Made by a program: the position numbers and the translations under genes. Shown in pieces: positions 8,567 to 17,479 of a DNA stretch of 64,000 bases. A model generated the notes under the pieces. That model saw only the letters and a program-made list of their open reading frames with translations. It was not told the origin of the DNA and made no database searches. Source of the stretch: Rhodopirellula baltica SH 1 (lineage in GTDB: Bacteria > Planctomycetota > Planctomycetia > Pirellulales > Pirellulaceae); NCBI RefSeq assembly GCF_000196115.1, contig NC_005027.1, positions 6,258,001 to 6,322,000 of the forward strand, given 5' to 3'. Within the stretch, counting starts at the first letter, position 1; the number at the start of each line of letters is the position of its first letter.

Positions 8567-11500
8567 ATGAGCAACTTTGACTTCCTCACCTCCGAATGGA
8601 AGGACATCCACGAAGCGGCCAGCAAAGCCGAGTCGGCGGCGATCCCCGATCCTCGCACCTCCTGCTTCTACGCTCGCCGTACGTTGGAGCTTGCCGCACG
8701 TTGGGCTTACAAGTTCGACCGGGCTTTGAAACTGCCGTACCAAGACAACTTGTCGGCGCTGATTCACGAACCCACGTTCAAGCAGACCGCTGGCGATGCG
8801 GTCTTCAACAAAGCGAAGCTGATCAACAAGCGGGGCAATGATGCGGTTCACAGCCACCGAGACGTTTCCGAAGCGGACGCGGTTTCGACGGTTCAGGAAC
8901 TGTTCCACTTCTGCTACTGGTTCGCCCGACTTTACGCCCGTCGCAATCGGCCTGATCCCGCGCTGACATTCGATCCGGCGATCTTGCCGACGACCGCGAT
9001 CCCGAAACAAACGCTCAACCAACTGAAATTGCTTGAGACCCAACTGAAGGAGAAAGACGAGAAACTCTCCGTCTTGTTGGCCGACAAGGACAAGCTCGAT
9101 GCCGAGATCAAGCTGCTTCGCACGGAAGTGGCCAAGGCGAAAAAGGCTGCCGAGAAGATTCAGGACGATCACGATTACAACGAAGCCGAAACCCGAGATC
9201 GCTGGATCGACGAACTGCTGAAAGAATCCGGCTGGCCGCTGGATCAAAAGCGTGATCTTGAGTTCCCCGTGACGGGGATGCCCAACACCAAGGGCGAAGG
9301 CTTTGTCGATTACGTGCTGTGGGGCGACGATGGCAAGCCGCTGGCGGTGGTCGAGGCCAAACGGACACGACGCGATCCAAGAGCCGGGGAACAGCAAGCA
9401 AAGCTGTATGCCGATTGTCTGGAAGCGATTTATGGACAGCGACCGATCATTTTCTACACCAACGGCTACGAACATTGGATCTGGGACGATGCGATGTACG
9501 CGCCGCGCCGGGTTCAGGGGTTCTACAAGAAAGCGGAGTTGGAACTGCTGATCCTCAGGCGAAGTAGTCGCCGCGATTTGGCTTCGGCGACGATCGACGA
9601 CACGATTGTGGAACGCTATTACCAAACCCGCGCGATCCGACGAATCGGCGAGTCGTTTGAAAAAGACAACGAACGGAAGTCGCTGCTGGTGATGGCAACG
9701 GGCAGCGGAAAGACCCGAACCGTGATCGCTCTGTGCGATTTGCTGATCCGATGCAATTGGGCGAAGCGTGTCCTGTTTCTGGCCGACCGCGTGGCGCTGG
9801 TCAATCAGGCGACCAATGCGTTCAAGGCATTCTTGCCGGATTCGTCACCGGTGAATCTGGTGACGGAAAAGGATTCCGAGGGACGGGTCTACCTTTCGAC
9901 TTACCCGACCATGATGGGCTTGATCGACGAAGCAAAAGACGGGCAACGTCGCTTTGGTGTTGGGCATTTCGATCTCGTTGTGATCGATGAAGCCCACCGG
10001 AGTGTGTACCAGAAGTACGGAGCGATCTTCGACTACTTCGATTCGCTGCTGGTTGGACTGACCGCCACCCCGAAAGACGAGATCGACAAGAACACGTACG
10101 GCTTGTTCGATCTGGAAACCGGCGTGCCTACCGATGCATACGATCTGGACGAAGCGGTCGCGGACAAGTTTCTAGTTCCTCCGAAAGCGGTGTCGGTGCC
10201 GCTGAAGTTTGAACGCGAGGGGATCAAGTACGACGATTTATCCGAAGAGGACAAGGACGAGTGGGATGCCAAGGAGTGGGACGAAGACGTTGTAAGGAAG
10301 GGAGAAGTCGATTCGTCAGCGGTCAACAAGTGGCTGTTCAACGAGGACACTGTCGACAAGGTGCTGGAACACTTGATGACGCGCGGCCAGTACGTCGCGG
10401 GCGGTGATTTGCTGGGGAAGACGATCATCTTCGCCAAGAATCAGGGTCACGCCGATTTCATCAAAGAGCGTTTCGACATCAACTACCCGCACTACAAGGG
10501 CGAGTTTGCCCGGATCATCACGTTCAAGACCGAGTACGCCCAAACGGTGATCGACAGTTTTTCCAACAAGGACAAGCTGCCTCAGATCGCGATCTCCGTC
10601 GACATGCTAGACACCGGCATCGACGTGCCCGAGGTGCTGAACCTCGTATTCTTCAAGTTGGTCCGATCCAAGACAAAGTTCTGGCAGATGGTCGGTCGGG
10701 GAACACGGCTGTGTCCCGATCTGTTTGGTCCGGGACAGGACAAAGAGTTCTTCTACATCTTTGATTACTGCCAGAATCTCGAATACTTCAGCCAGAATCC
10801 GGCTGGTTCGGCTGGTTCAACTGCGGAATCCCTGTCGACACGTTTGTTCAAGCGACGGTTGGAGTTGATCCGTTTTCTGGACGGAAAAGAGTTACCTGCA
10901 ACCGCCGAAGCGATCAGTGAAGCGGATGCCGGATACGAAGCCGATCCAACTTCAGAGACTCAGGTGCGGGCATTGGCGGCACGATTCCTGCATCGGCAGG
11001 TCGCATCGATGAACCTCGAAAACTTCCTCGTTCGCGCCCATCGCCGCTCGGTTGAAAAGTTCGCCAAGAAGGAAGCTTGGGAACAGCTCAAAGAAGCCGA
11101 GATCCAGGAGCTTGCCGACGAGGTCGCCCCGCTTCCCACACAGATGGAGCGAGAATCGGAAGAGGCGAAGCGTTTTGATCTGTTGTTGCTGAACCTGCAG
11201 CTGTCGCTTCTCAATAAAGAGCCTGCCTACGAACGGCTTCGTCAGCAAGTCGTCGCCATCGCCGGACTGCTGGAAGAGAAGCACACCATTCCCATGGTGA
11301 ATCAGCAAATGATCCACATCGAGGCAATCCAAACGGAGGAGTGGTGGGCGGATGTCACCCTTCCAATGCTGGAAGTCATTCGTCGTCGATTGCGTGATTT
11401 GGTGCAGTTCATCGAGAAGGCAAAACGCAAGCCGGTGTACACCAACTTTGACGACATGCTTGGGGACGAGGTCGAGGTCGGCCTGGATGAGTTTGTTGGC

Positions 11501-11980
11501 ACCGACACGTTTGAGCGTTTCCGCAGCAAGGCTCAAGCGTTCCTACGCGAGCATCTGGGCATCGACGCGGTTCGCAAACTACGCACGAACGAAACGCTCA
11601 CAAAAGCCGATCTCGACGATCTGGAGCGAATCCTCCTCGACAACGAAATTGGCAATCACGAATACATTGAACAGGCAAAGCAAGAAAGCGAAGGCTTCGG
11701 AGTCTTCGTGCGCTCGCTGGTTGGAATCGATCGCGAGGTAGCCAAGCGGTTGTTCGGCGAGTTTTTGCAGGGCAGCGTCTACAACGCGAACCAAATCGAA
11801 TTCATCAACCTGATCGTGAACCAATTGGTGGATCACGGGATCGTCGATGCGTCGCTCTTGTACGAATCACCTTTCACCGACATCTCGCCCCAAGGACCGG
11901 ACGCAATCTTCACCAGCGAAGAGGTCGACAAGATCATGCAACTGCTAGATGACATCAAGGCTTCGGCGATTGCTGCGTAG
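8567..11980 (+). CDS. hsdR: Type I restriction endonuclease subunit HsdR
   Basis: The motor and nuclease subunit, 1137 residues. An N-terminal DUF4145-like region (about 1-125, ARRTLELAARWAYKF) and a coiled coil (about 145-205) precede the PD-(D/E)xK nuclease: D in FVDYVLWGDD and ExK in VVEAKR (about 246-265). Superfamily 2 helicase motifs follow: Walker A ATGSGKTRT (about 376) and DEAHRS (about 472), then the C-terminal helical EcoEI-type domain that docks on HsdM/S. It is the last gene of hsdMSR and 17 bases precede the Shedu-like gene, suggesting co-transcription. This is the only intact hsdR in the window, so the second M/S pair would have to share it to restrict. Confidence 0.95.
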   Translation: MSNFDFLTSEWKDIHEAASKAESAAIPDPRTSCFYARRTLELAARWAYKFDRALKLPYQDNLSALIHEPTFKQTAGDAVFNKAKLINKRGNDAVHSHRDVSEADAVSTVQELFHFCYWFARLYARRNRPDPALTFDPAILPTTAIPKQTLNQLKLLETQLKEKDEKLSVLLADKDKLDAEIKLLRTEVAKAKKAAEKIQDDHDYNEAETRDRWIDELLKESGWPLDQKRDLEFPVTGMPNTKGEGFVDYVLWGDDGKPLAVVEAKRTRRDPRAGEQQAKLYADCLEAIYGQRPIIFYTNGYEHWIWDDAMYAPRRVQGFYKKAELELLILRRSSRRDLASATIDDTIVERYYQTRAIRRIGESFEKDNERKSLLVMATGSGKTRTVIALCDLLIRCNWAKRVLFLADRVALVNQATNAFKAFLPDSSPVNLVTEKDSEGRVYLSTYPTMMGLIDEAKDGQRRFGVGHFDLVVIDEAHRSVYQKYGAIFDYFDSLLVGLTATPKDEIDKNTYGLFDLETGVPTDAYDLDEAVADKFLVPPKAVSVPLKFEREGIKYDDLSEEDKDEWDAKEWDEDVVRKGEVDSSAVNKWLFNEDTVDKVLEHLMTRGQYVAGGDLLGKTIIFAKNQGHADFIKERFDINYPHYKGEFARIITFKTEYAQTVIDSFSNKDKLPQIAISVDMLDTGIDVPEVLNLVFFKLVRSKTKFWQMVGRGTRLCPDLFGPGQDKEFFYIFDYCQNLEYFSQNPAGSAGSTAESLSTRLFKRRLELIRFLDGKELPATAEAISEADAGYEADPTSETQVRALAARFLHRQVASMNLENFLVRAHRRSVEKFAKKEAWEQLKEAEIQELADEVAPLPTQMERESEEAKRFDLLLLNLQLSLLNKEPAYERLRQQVVAIAGLLEEKHTIPMVNQQMIHIEAIQTEEWWADVTLPMLEVIRRRLRDLVQFIEKAKRKPVYTNFDDMLGDEVEVGLDEFVGTDTFERFRSKAQAFLREHLGIDAVRKLRTNETLTKADLDDLERILLDNEIGNHEYIEQAKQESEGFGVFVRSLVGIDREVAKRLFGEFLQGSVYNANQIEFINLIVNQLVDHGIVDASLLYESPFTDISPQGPDAIFTSEEVDKIMQLLDDIKASAIAA

Positions 11981-11997
11981 CACGGAACCCACTTCAA

Positions 11998-13044
11998 ATG
12001 CAAATTATCTACATTCACCCTGGCATCGAAAAATATGTTCGCGATTTGGGGTATTCCGAGGATGCGGTAGCGAAAACGATTGCTGAACCGAGTTCGCAGG
12101 AGTCAGTGGATTTTACGCAGGTTCCTGACCGATACCGGAGGCAACAAGGAGAAGTTTGTAGCCTCCGATACTTCGGAAGCGAGGTTGTTTGCGTGACCTA
12201 CAACATTGTTGGCGGAGCTTACGAGATTTGCGATTTCTTTTGTCTGCCGCGTAAGGATTTGCCAGATGGTGATATCCCCTGCAGTCTCGCTCGCACGGTT
12301 TTCTACGAAAGGTTTGCCCCCTCGATTCTTGAATGGATTCCAGTTCCAGATTTGCCAAGGGTTTTGGGGCGTGCGAGAGGAAAAGCCCTGGAATATCTTT
12401 TGGAATTCCGCGCTGCGAAATCGAAGGATGTGCTGAAACTTCCTGTCATCAAGGCGATCAAGGCTCCGCATTTAGAACCAAGAAGCCAACGCGAGAAGAA
12501 ACGAGGGTATGCAGACATTCTTGAAGGATACTGCGATGAGTTCCGAGACCTCATCGAGAAGTCTCCGAAGGAGGAGACGATTCATCAATGGCTAGCCAAC
12601 CCTCAGCACATGATCTTCTTCGGGACTGATGCTGAGATGGTCTGGAGCAAAATCAAATTTGGAACGTCGTTCGTATCTGACTTCATCGTCAAGAGGGATG
12701 AGCTTCCGTACCTGATGATTGAGATCGAGGATACGTCGAAGTTGTTCAATAATGACGGGAAACGCAGCAAGAGATACAAAGACGCTATTGATCAGGTCCA
12801 GGACTGGATGGGGTGGCTGGCAAGGGGAAATATCAACACCTTCAAAGACGAAAACCCTGAGATGGAGCTCTTCACCTCGCCACACGGGCTCGTTGTGATG
12901 GGGCGGCAGTCGAACAGCAACTCCAAGAAGGATGTGCGAGATCGATGGGAGCAAGACAAATCCAAAGCCAATCCTCAAGTGCTCAATTACGACGAAGTGA
13001 TTTCACGCGTTCGAAAGTTCGCTTCGCGACTTCGGAAAAGCTAG
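11998..13044 (+). CDS. Shedu-like antiphage protein (DUF4263)
   Basis: A 348-residue protein. The C-terminal half matches DUF4263, the nuclease-like domain that defines Shedu (SduA) defence: IHQWLANPQHMIFFG (about 195-210), KFGTSFVSDFIV (Asp near 226) and LMIEIED (Glu near 240), followed by a helical segment with QVQDWMGWL. The spaced Asp and ExE-type residues fit a PD-(D/E)xK-like active site. The N-terminal about 160 residues are a variable region that I cannot assign; in Shedu proteins this part differs between subtypes. It begins 17 bases after hsdR on the same strand, so it probably belongs to the same transcript. The Shedu assignment is by family pattern; activity is inferred. Confidence 0.78.
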   Translation: MQIIYIHPGIEKYVRDLGYSEDAVAKTIAEPSSQESVDFTQVPDRYRRQQGEVCSLRYFGSEVVCVTYNIVGGAYEICDFFCLPRKDLPDGDIPCSLARTVFYERFAPSILEWIPVPDLPRVLGRARGKALEYLLEFRAAKSKDVLKLPVIKAIKAPHLEPRSQREKKRGYADILEGYCDEFRDLIEKSPKEETIHQWLANPQHMIFFGTDAEMVWSKIKFGTSFVSDFIVKRDELPYLMIEIEDTSKLFNNDGKRSKRYKDAIDQVQDWMGWLARGNINTFKDENPEMELFTSPHGLVVMGRQSNSNSKKDVRDRWEQDKSKANPQVLNYDEVISRVRKFASRLRKS

Positions 13045-13176
13045 TGCTACCCGCGTTTTTTGATCTGTCGCCAACGCACTACGGTGGGAGACGCCGAAAT
13101 CGGCCGTCGGCGTGTTGTAGATTCAGCAAATTTATAGGCGTCAAGACGCTCTGAGCGAACCTCGCTTGGAGCTCGA

Positions 13177-14688
13177 TCATCGATCGCCAATATCAGTCCT
13201 GACGCGAGGTCGACAGCACTTCTTGAACTTCCGTCCGCTTCCGCATGGACACAAGGCATTGCGGGGAACACATCCCTTGTGTCGCGGGCTTGTTCTGACT
13301 CTTGATCTTTCGGACAAGCTATCCATTGCTGTTCTCGGTGGCAGACCTAGTGCATCCCGAATTTTTCTCAGTTCATGAGGCTGAGTCGCGGGACCCGTCT
13401 CTTGATCGATCGTGGCAACGTCGAATGTTCGATGCTGCTCATCGCCAGCTTCAGTGGCGATTCCGACTGCTCTCTTGATGCTTGGGTTCTCGGTCAAGAT
13501 CAGCATCGTATAGCTCTTTAAGTGCAATTGGCGTTCTTCACGATACACCTCGGGTGAGGCATGTACTCTCGGAAAGTAGGTGAAGACGTATGCCACTCCT
13601 TCTTGGCTGGGGGATTTGACAACTCGCGTGTTTGCAACTCCGTCAGTGCATTGCTTCCATCGCTCCATCATCCGAAAGACGAGTTCGATCCGCGATCTCC
13701 TCGGCTCTAAGGCCATCGTACGGAGTATGACTTCGTTCTCTTCCACTGTCTGTGGACTCACCTCAACGAGAGAACCGTCAAATGCGTGAAAGGCGAATTG
13801 ATTGATGATTCGGTCCCATACTTCGCTGCCTTTGCACGCTGCCCGATATACGTGATAGCTTTCGTCTCGCAGCAATTCACTCCAACCCCCGTCTGCGATC
13901 TCCAAAGACGTGTCCGGTGAAAGCCCATTGATGAACGGTGTCCGATGATCTGAGTTCCTGATCTCGCTGAGGAACATGGCGAGAAGATTCTCCTCGCCGT
14001 AAATTCGCCCGACTTTTCTTTGGCGAAACAGCCCCTCTTTGAATTTTAGATACTCTAGAAAGTCACAAATGGTACTGAGATGCGTCAGCATCTTAGGAAG
14101 TGTTACATCGTCGAAGATGTGGATCATTCGGTCGTGATTGAAGTGTTGTTGAACAACGAACGGATCAGGAAGGTTGTCAGGCGAAGTTGCCGCACCGGCA
14201 TCCATCGGAGCTTCCAGCGTCAGGCTTCCTCGGCGGCTGCCTGCACCCTTGCACGCATCTCGAGCGCCCATCGCCAATATGCAGTGGTGAAAACGTATTT
14301 GATCACGCCTGTCAATATTCACCGGCAGCTTGCGATCCAATTTTCGGTCAATGAATAGTCGATCAGGATGTTGGCGGATCCAACGCTCCGCACCTAAAGA
14401 TTGTTTAATCGATTCCGATACGGCTCGCCTGTACCATCGCAGCCAAGCGCAGGAAATGTCTGATGATGGATCAAGGATGCAGCTTTTGTCCGAGAAGATA
14501 ATCACGTCGCGTCCGCAAACCACGAGCAGATCACAGACTTCTTTGGGCCCACCCTGATCGCGGAACGGATTGGCAAAACTCCAGAACCCTAGGAATGTGC
14601 TTTCCGCGAGCTTGCTTAGTCTCCTTTCGCTTGGCGTTGTCCCGCTCGACTTCCTGATATGCATATGGAAATTCTTCTTGAGGAACAC
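13177..14688 (-). CDS. SEC-C protein with nuclease-like N-terminus
   Basis: A 503-residue protein of unknown function (GTG 14688; ATG 14664 is an alternative start with AAGAAG upstream). The C-terminus carries a SEC-C zinc motif, NALCPCGSGRKFKKCC, as in SecA but without any translocase domain. The N-terminus has SERRLSKLAE, then KEVCDLLVVCGRDVIIFSDK, spaced like a PD-(D/E)xK nuclease core, although Ser occupies the usual acidic position of ExK. Proteins of this layout are often mis-annotated as preprotein translocase. It converges on the Shedu-like gene (132-base gap) inside the island, so a defence role is plausible but unproven. The middle region (about 200-400) is unassigned. Confidence 0.65.
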   Translation of the reverse strand: MFLKKNFHMHIRKSSGTTPSERRLSKLAESTFLGFWSFANPFRDQGGPKEVCDLLVVCGRDVIIFSDKSCILDPSSDISCAWLRWYRRAVSESIKQSLGAERWIRQHPDRLFIDRKLDRKLPVNIDRRDQIRFHHCILAMGARDACKGAGSRRGSLTLEAPMDAGAATSPDNLPDPFVVQQHFNHDRMIHIFDDVTLPKMLTHLSTICDFLEYLKFKEGLFRQRKVGRIYGEENLLAMFLSEIRNSDHRTPFINGLSPDTSLEIADGGWSELLRDESYHVYRAACKGSEVWDRIINQFAFHAFDGSLVEVSPQTVEENEVILRTMALEPRRSRIELVFRMMERWKQCTDGVANTRVVKSPSQEGVAYVFTYFPRVHASPEVYREERQLHLKSYTMLILTENPSIKRAVGIATEAGDEQHRTFDVATIDQETGPATQPHELRKIRDALGLPPRTAMDSLSERSRVRTSPRHKGCVPRNALCPCGSGRKFKKCCRPRVRTDIGDR

Positions 14689-14925
14689 GCATTGATGGGC
14701 GTGAAGACCCGCTGGATGACTATTTGGTTCGCAGAAAGTAGTTTGACCTGTTTGTGCGCCTGATCAAGTAAGGCACCACCGGCAATTTGAAGTCGACAAA
14801 GTTTGCACTCAATCTTGTATGCGAGTCGCTTCTTTGAAATCAGGATTTAACACAGCCTGTCTTCTTTCTGAATGGATCATTTCTGCATTCCTGCCGTACC
14901 AGATTCTGAACACTTGATCAGAGTA

Positions 14926-14942
14926 GTGGGGAATTTCCCCAC
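14926..14942. promoter_or_regulatory. Palindrome 1 of 3
   Basis: GTGGGGAATTTCCCCAC, with perfect 8-bp arms around one central base. The same palindrome occurs 117 and 236 bases downstream. It looks like a binding site for a dimeric DNA-binding protein or an iteron. Confidence 0.7.
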
Positions 14943-15042
14943 GATGAGTAAGGAAGGAAACAACAGTTCGGCTCGACCTACTGTCGAGTCATCGAGTCGA
15001 TGCGTGAAGCTGTTTGTTTCTTTGGGCGAGGCCCGATTCAGG

Positions 15043-15059
15043 GTGGGGAATTTCCCCAC
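15043..15059. promoter_or_regulatory. Palindrome 2 of 3
   Basis: GTGGGGAATTTCCCCAC, identical to copy 1 and 117 bases after it. Confidence 0.7.
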
Positions 15060-15161
15060 TTGGTAGCTTGAACGCGACATCGATCGTTATCGTCACGCAT
15101 GTGTTTCGGCGAGCAGCAGGCATGCGACGCAGTGTGTCTTCGATTCAACGCACGTAACGGG

Positions 15162-15178
15162 GTGGGGAAATTCCCCAC
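15162..15178. promoter_or_regulatory. Palindrome 3 of 3
   Basis: GTGGGGAAATTCCCCAC, the same arms with the central base A instead of T, 119 bases after copy 2. Confidence 0.7.
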
Positions 15179-15809
15179 TTCGTATGCGAGTGCCCACCCG
15201 CCTCAATCTCGGAATCATTCGGGGGGAGGAAGATGGCGGCTTGGCGTGCCGAGGAAACGGCCAGCCTTAACAGATGCTCCTGCGGCGAATTCCGAATCGA
15301 AAATTGTTGCGGGATAAGGGGATTCAACCCGTTTCATCCGAAAAATGGTTGCATGTCGCGTCAGTTGTTGCCGTGATTGCCCGCTCCAATTAACTGGGGT
15401 CTGTTCGTTTCGGCGACTTCCCTGGATGCCATTGAGCGACCCTGATTCGCATCGGGTCACGAGCAAGTTGATGAATTAGACAAATGGAGAACGCATCGGT
15501 CTCCGTTACGAAAAACGGTGTCTGCGGTTGCTGGCAACAGCCCTGTCTGACTGTGGAATTCCAAGCCGTGGGGCGTCAAGCAAACTCTGCTTGTGGTGAT
15601 CGATCGCTCTGGTTGATGCCACAAAAAATTCGAGAACCCACACCGTGATCAACGTTGCACGGGGCTGAACGGGGCTTCGAATTCATCGGTGGACTTGCGT
15701 TCCAAAAAAGGTTGTTGCTTCGGAGTTGCGCTACGCGAGAAATTGCCGTTTTCGACGATCACTCATGATCGATCGTGACTCAATTTTACTCGTTTTAGGA
15801 GTTTGTGCC

Positions 15810-16040
15810 GTGAAGAAGCACAACCCAACAAACATGGATCGTCTTCTCAAAATCATGCTTTCTGAGAAGGAAGTCGCGCAAAAGCTGAATGTCAGCCAGA
15901 GCACGGTGAAGCGACTTTGCAAAAAGTTCGGCTTTCCCACGCCCGTCTGGGTTGGTTCGCAAAAGCGTTGGCTTGAGGAGATGGTGGATCAGTGGATCGC
16001 TAAGCAGGCGGCGCTTCAAAATCGCAAGCTCGGAGCTTAG
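15810..16040 (+). CDS. Small helix-turn-helix protein (excisionase / HTH_17-like)
   Basis: A 76-residue protein from GTG 15810, chosen because AGGAG lies 8 bases upstream; an in-frame upstream ATG at 15765 has no such site. The core SEKEVAQKLNVSQSTVKRLCKK is a MerR/excisionase-type winged HTH, followed by a wing-like WVGSQKRWLEEMVDQWI. Such proteins act as excisionases or as repressors in mobile elements. It heads a compact operon with the DUF1580 and ParB-like genes and is a candidate binder of the three palindromes upstream (inference). Confidence 0.8.
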   Translation: MKKHNPTNMDRLLKIMLSEKEVAQKLNVSQSTVKRLCKKFGFPTPVWVGSQKRWLEEMVDQWIAKQAALQNRKLGA

Positions 16041-16042
16041 TA

Positions 16043-16366
16043 GTGGTTGCAGCCAACCAGTCTATGAAAGGCATCAGCCGGGGCAAGCAACTCTTGCCTC
16101 TGGTTGATGCCGTCTATCAGGAAACTGGGCGTCGCCCAGCTCTCTCGACTGTTCTCCGGTGGTCGCAGAAGCCCAACCGTCATGGATGTAGGCTTCAAAC
16201 TTGGAGGGTTGGCGGACGTCGGCTCACCACCGTCGAAGCAGTCCGTGATTACATCGACGCAACGACTGCTGCAGCAGACCCAGGTTTGCTGCCGGTTGCG
16301 ACGAACCAGCAAATGACGAGTGCACACAAACGTGCGATGGAACAACTTGAAAAGGAGGGGATCTAG
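16043..16366 (+). CDS. DUF1580 family protein
   Basis: A 107-residue protein. GTG 16043 is preceded by GGAG at 7 bases and lies 2 bases after the HTH gene. The sequence has GRRPALSTVLRW, then RLQTWRVGGRRLTTVEAVRDYI, a DNA-binding-like pattern typical of DUF1580, a family I know mainly from planctomycetes. The pattern (substrate helix, GGRR wing, TT-x-EAV helix) resembles small winged-HTH/AlpA-like proteins. Function is unknown. Its place between an excisionase-like and a ParB-like gene suggests control of island maintenance. Confidence 0.75.
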   Translation: MVAANQSMKGISRGKQLLPLVDAVYQETGRRPALSTVLRWSQKPNRHGCRLQTWRVGGRRLTTVEAVRDYIDATTAAADPGLLPVATNQQMTSAHKRAMEQLEKEGI

Positions 16367-17235
16367 TGAATACGGTGGACACATGGAATGAGGGGGAATC
16401 CCAAACCTTCGAATCCTGCGTTATTGAGCAGCTCGGGGAAGGGGACGGTGATGGCCAAACTCTTGAGTGCCGTCTCGTGTCGATCGACAAAGTCGAATTT
16501 GACGACACGATTCAGTGTCGTACTGGGATTGTCGAATCTGCAGTTGATGACTACGCAGAAGTTTGGAAGGCCAATCGTAAAGAGGCACGATATGTCTTCC
16601 AGTCGCCGATCGTCCTGTTTTTTGATGGCGAGCATTACTGGATTGGTGACGGCTGGCACCGATTGATTGCAGCACGCCGAGTTGGACGTGCGGAAGTCTT
16701 CAGCCAAGTGCATCGCGGTGGACGCAATGAAGCGATGAAATATGCCCTGTCCGCGAATGCTGAGAACGGCTTGCGACGGACGAATGACGACAAGCGGAAG
16801 GCTGTTCGGATTGCTCTCAAGGAATTTCCCGATTATTCCGCGAGGCAAATCGCCAAGATGGTCAAGGTTAGCAACACGTTTGTCAGCAAAACCTTGAAAT
16901 CAACCACCGCTCTGTCACCAACAGAAACGACCGAACACGCAGCAGCGGTTGAGGGTGTCAACGTTTACACCCCTCCTTTGGCGGGCGGGGCCGTGTCGCC
17001 CCAACTCGATAGCGTTTCGCCGACTACTCAAACGATCGCTCCCCCGTCACGAGAACCAGTGGTTCTTCAGAAGAAGGCCGATTCGTTGATTCAAAAGCAC
17101 GTTGGCGCCCTCACGCGTGGAGTCACTGATTTGACCCGATTGCTCGGTGGTGAGGGAGAGAACTCGTATGAAGCGAACAAAGCTTTGGACACACTTCTTG
17201 AGACGTTGAAGGCGATGGGAAGGGGAGTGCGTTAG
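16366..17235 (+). CDS. ParB/Spo0J-like DNA-binding protein
   Basis: A 289-residue protein. GTG 16366 overlaps the DUF1580 stop by one base and has AGGAGG just upstream, so translation is coupled. The ParB N-terminal (sulfiredoxin-like) fold is suggested by the YWIGDGWHRLIAARRVGRAEV box (about 89-108, split by GDGWHR as in ParB GERR-type motifs) and ALSANAENGLRRTNDDKRKAV. A HTH (SARQIAKMVKVSNTFVSKTL) follows at about 153-175, then a Pro/Thr-rich linker and a C-terminal helix. No ParA is encoded nearby, so a regulatory or copy-control role is as likely as partitioning. Confidence 0.78.
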   Translation: MNTVDTWNEGESQTFESCVIEQLGEGDGDGQTLECRLVSIDKVEFDDTIQCRTGIVESAVDDYAEVWKANRKEARYVFQSPIVLFFDGEHYWIGDGWHRLIAARRVGRAEVFSQVHRGGRNEAMKYALSANAENGLRRTNDDKRKAVRIALKEFPDYSARQIAKMVKVSNTFVSKTLKSTTALSPTETTEHAAAVEGVNVYTPPLAGGAVSPQLDSVSPTTQTIAPPSREPVVLQKKADSLIQKHVGALTRGVTDLTRLLGGEGENSYEANKALDTLLETLKAMGRGVR

Positions 17236-17237
17236 TG

Positions 17238-17414
17238 ATGGCCGTTTTCCCAGTTAACACGCGGACGCAAATGTCCGTCAAGCATTCTCCTGCAACATCT
17301 GCGTTCAAGTATTACTCTGTTGCAGTTCGGTGCTCTAGCATCGATCGTGCATGGTGGCTCAACTGGCACGTGGCCATTGAGTATTTGCTGGCCGCTTTGC
17401 TCCAAGCCTTCTAG
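17238..17414 (+). CDS. Small ORF of 58 codons after the ParB-like gene
   Basis: ATG 17238 lies 2 bases after the ParB-like stop with GGGGAG about 10 bases upstream, and the frame runs to TAG 17412-17414. The product is basic at its start and hydrophobic at the end (WWLNWHVAIEYLLAALLQAF), so it could be a small membrane-associated protein. A strong terminator follows within 10 bases, which supports transcription through it. I recognise no family; it may be spurious. Confidence 0.4.
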   Translation: MAVFPVNTRTQMSVKHSPATSAFKYYSVAVRCSSIDRAWWLNWHVAIEYLLAALLQAF

Positions 17415-17422
17415 CGCAAAGA

Positions 17423-17470
17423 AAAACCGCCTGCCCTCAGTCGCCAAACCTAGGCAAGCGGTTTTGTTTC
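17423..17470 (+). terminator. Terminator of the HTH-DUF1580-ParB-like operon
   Basis: Arms AAAACCGCCTGCC (17423-17435) and GGCAAGCGGTTTT (17453-17465) pair with one mismatch and end in a T-rich tract. It sits between the small ORF (stop 17414) and the polymerase-like gene (17480). Confidence 0.75.
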
Positions 17471-17479
17471 ATTGATCCC

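Larger units (their letters stand above)
14689..15809. other. 1.1-kb non-coding region upstream of the replication-like module
   Basis: No gene is supported here. It carries three regularly spaced 17-bp palindromes (14926-14942, 15043-15059, 15162-15178), listed separately. The rest (15180-15790) shows no further structure that I recognise. Its position before an HTH/DUF1580/ParB-like/polymerase-like gene group makes it a candidate origin or control region (inference). Confidence 0.5.
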
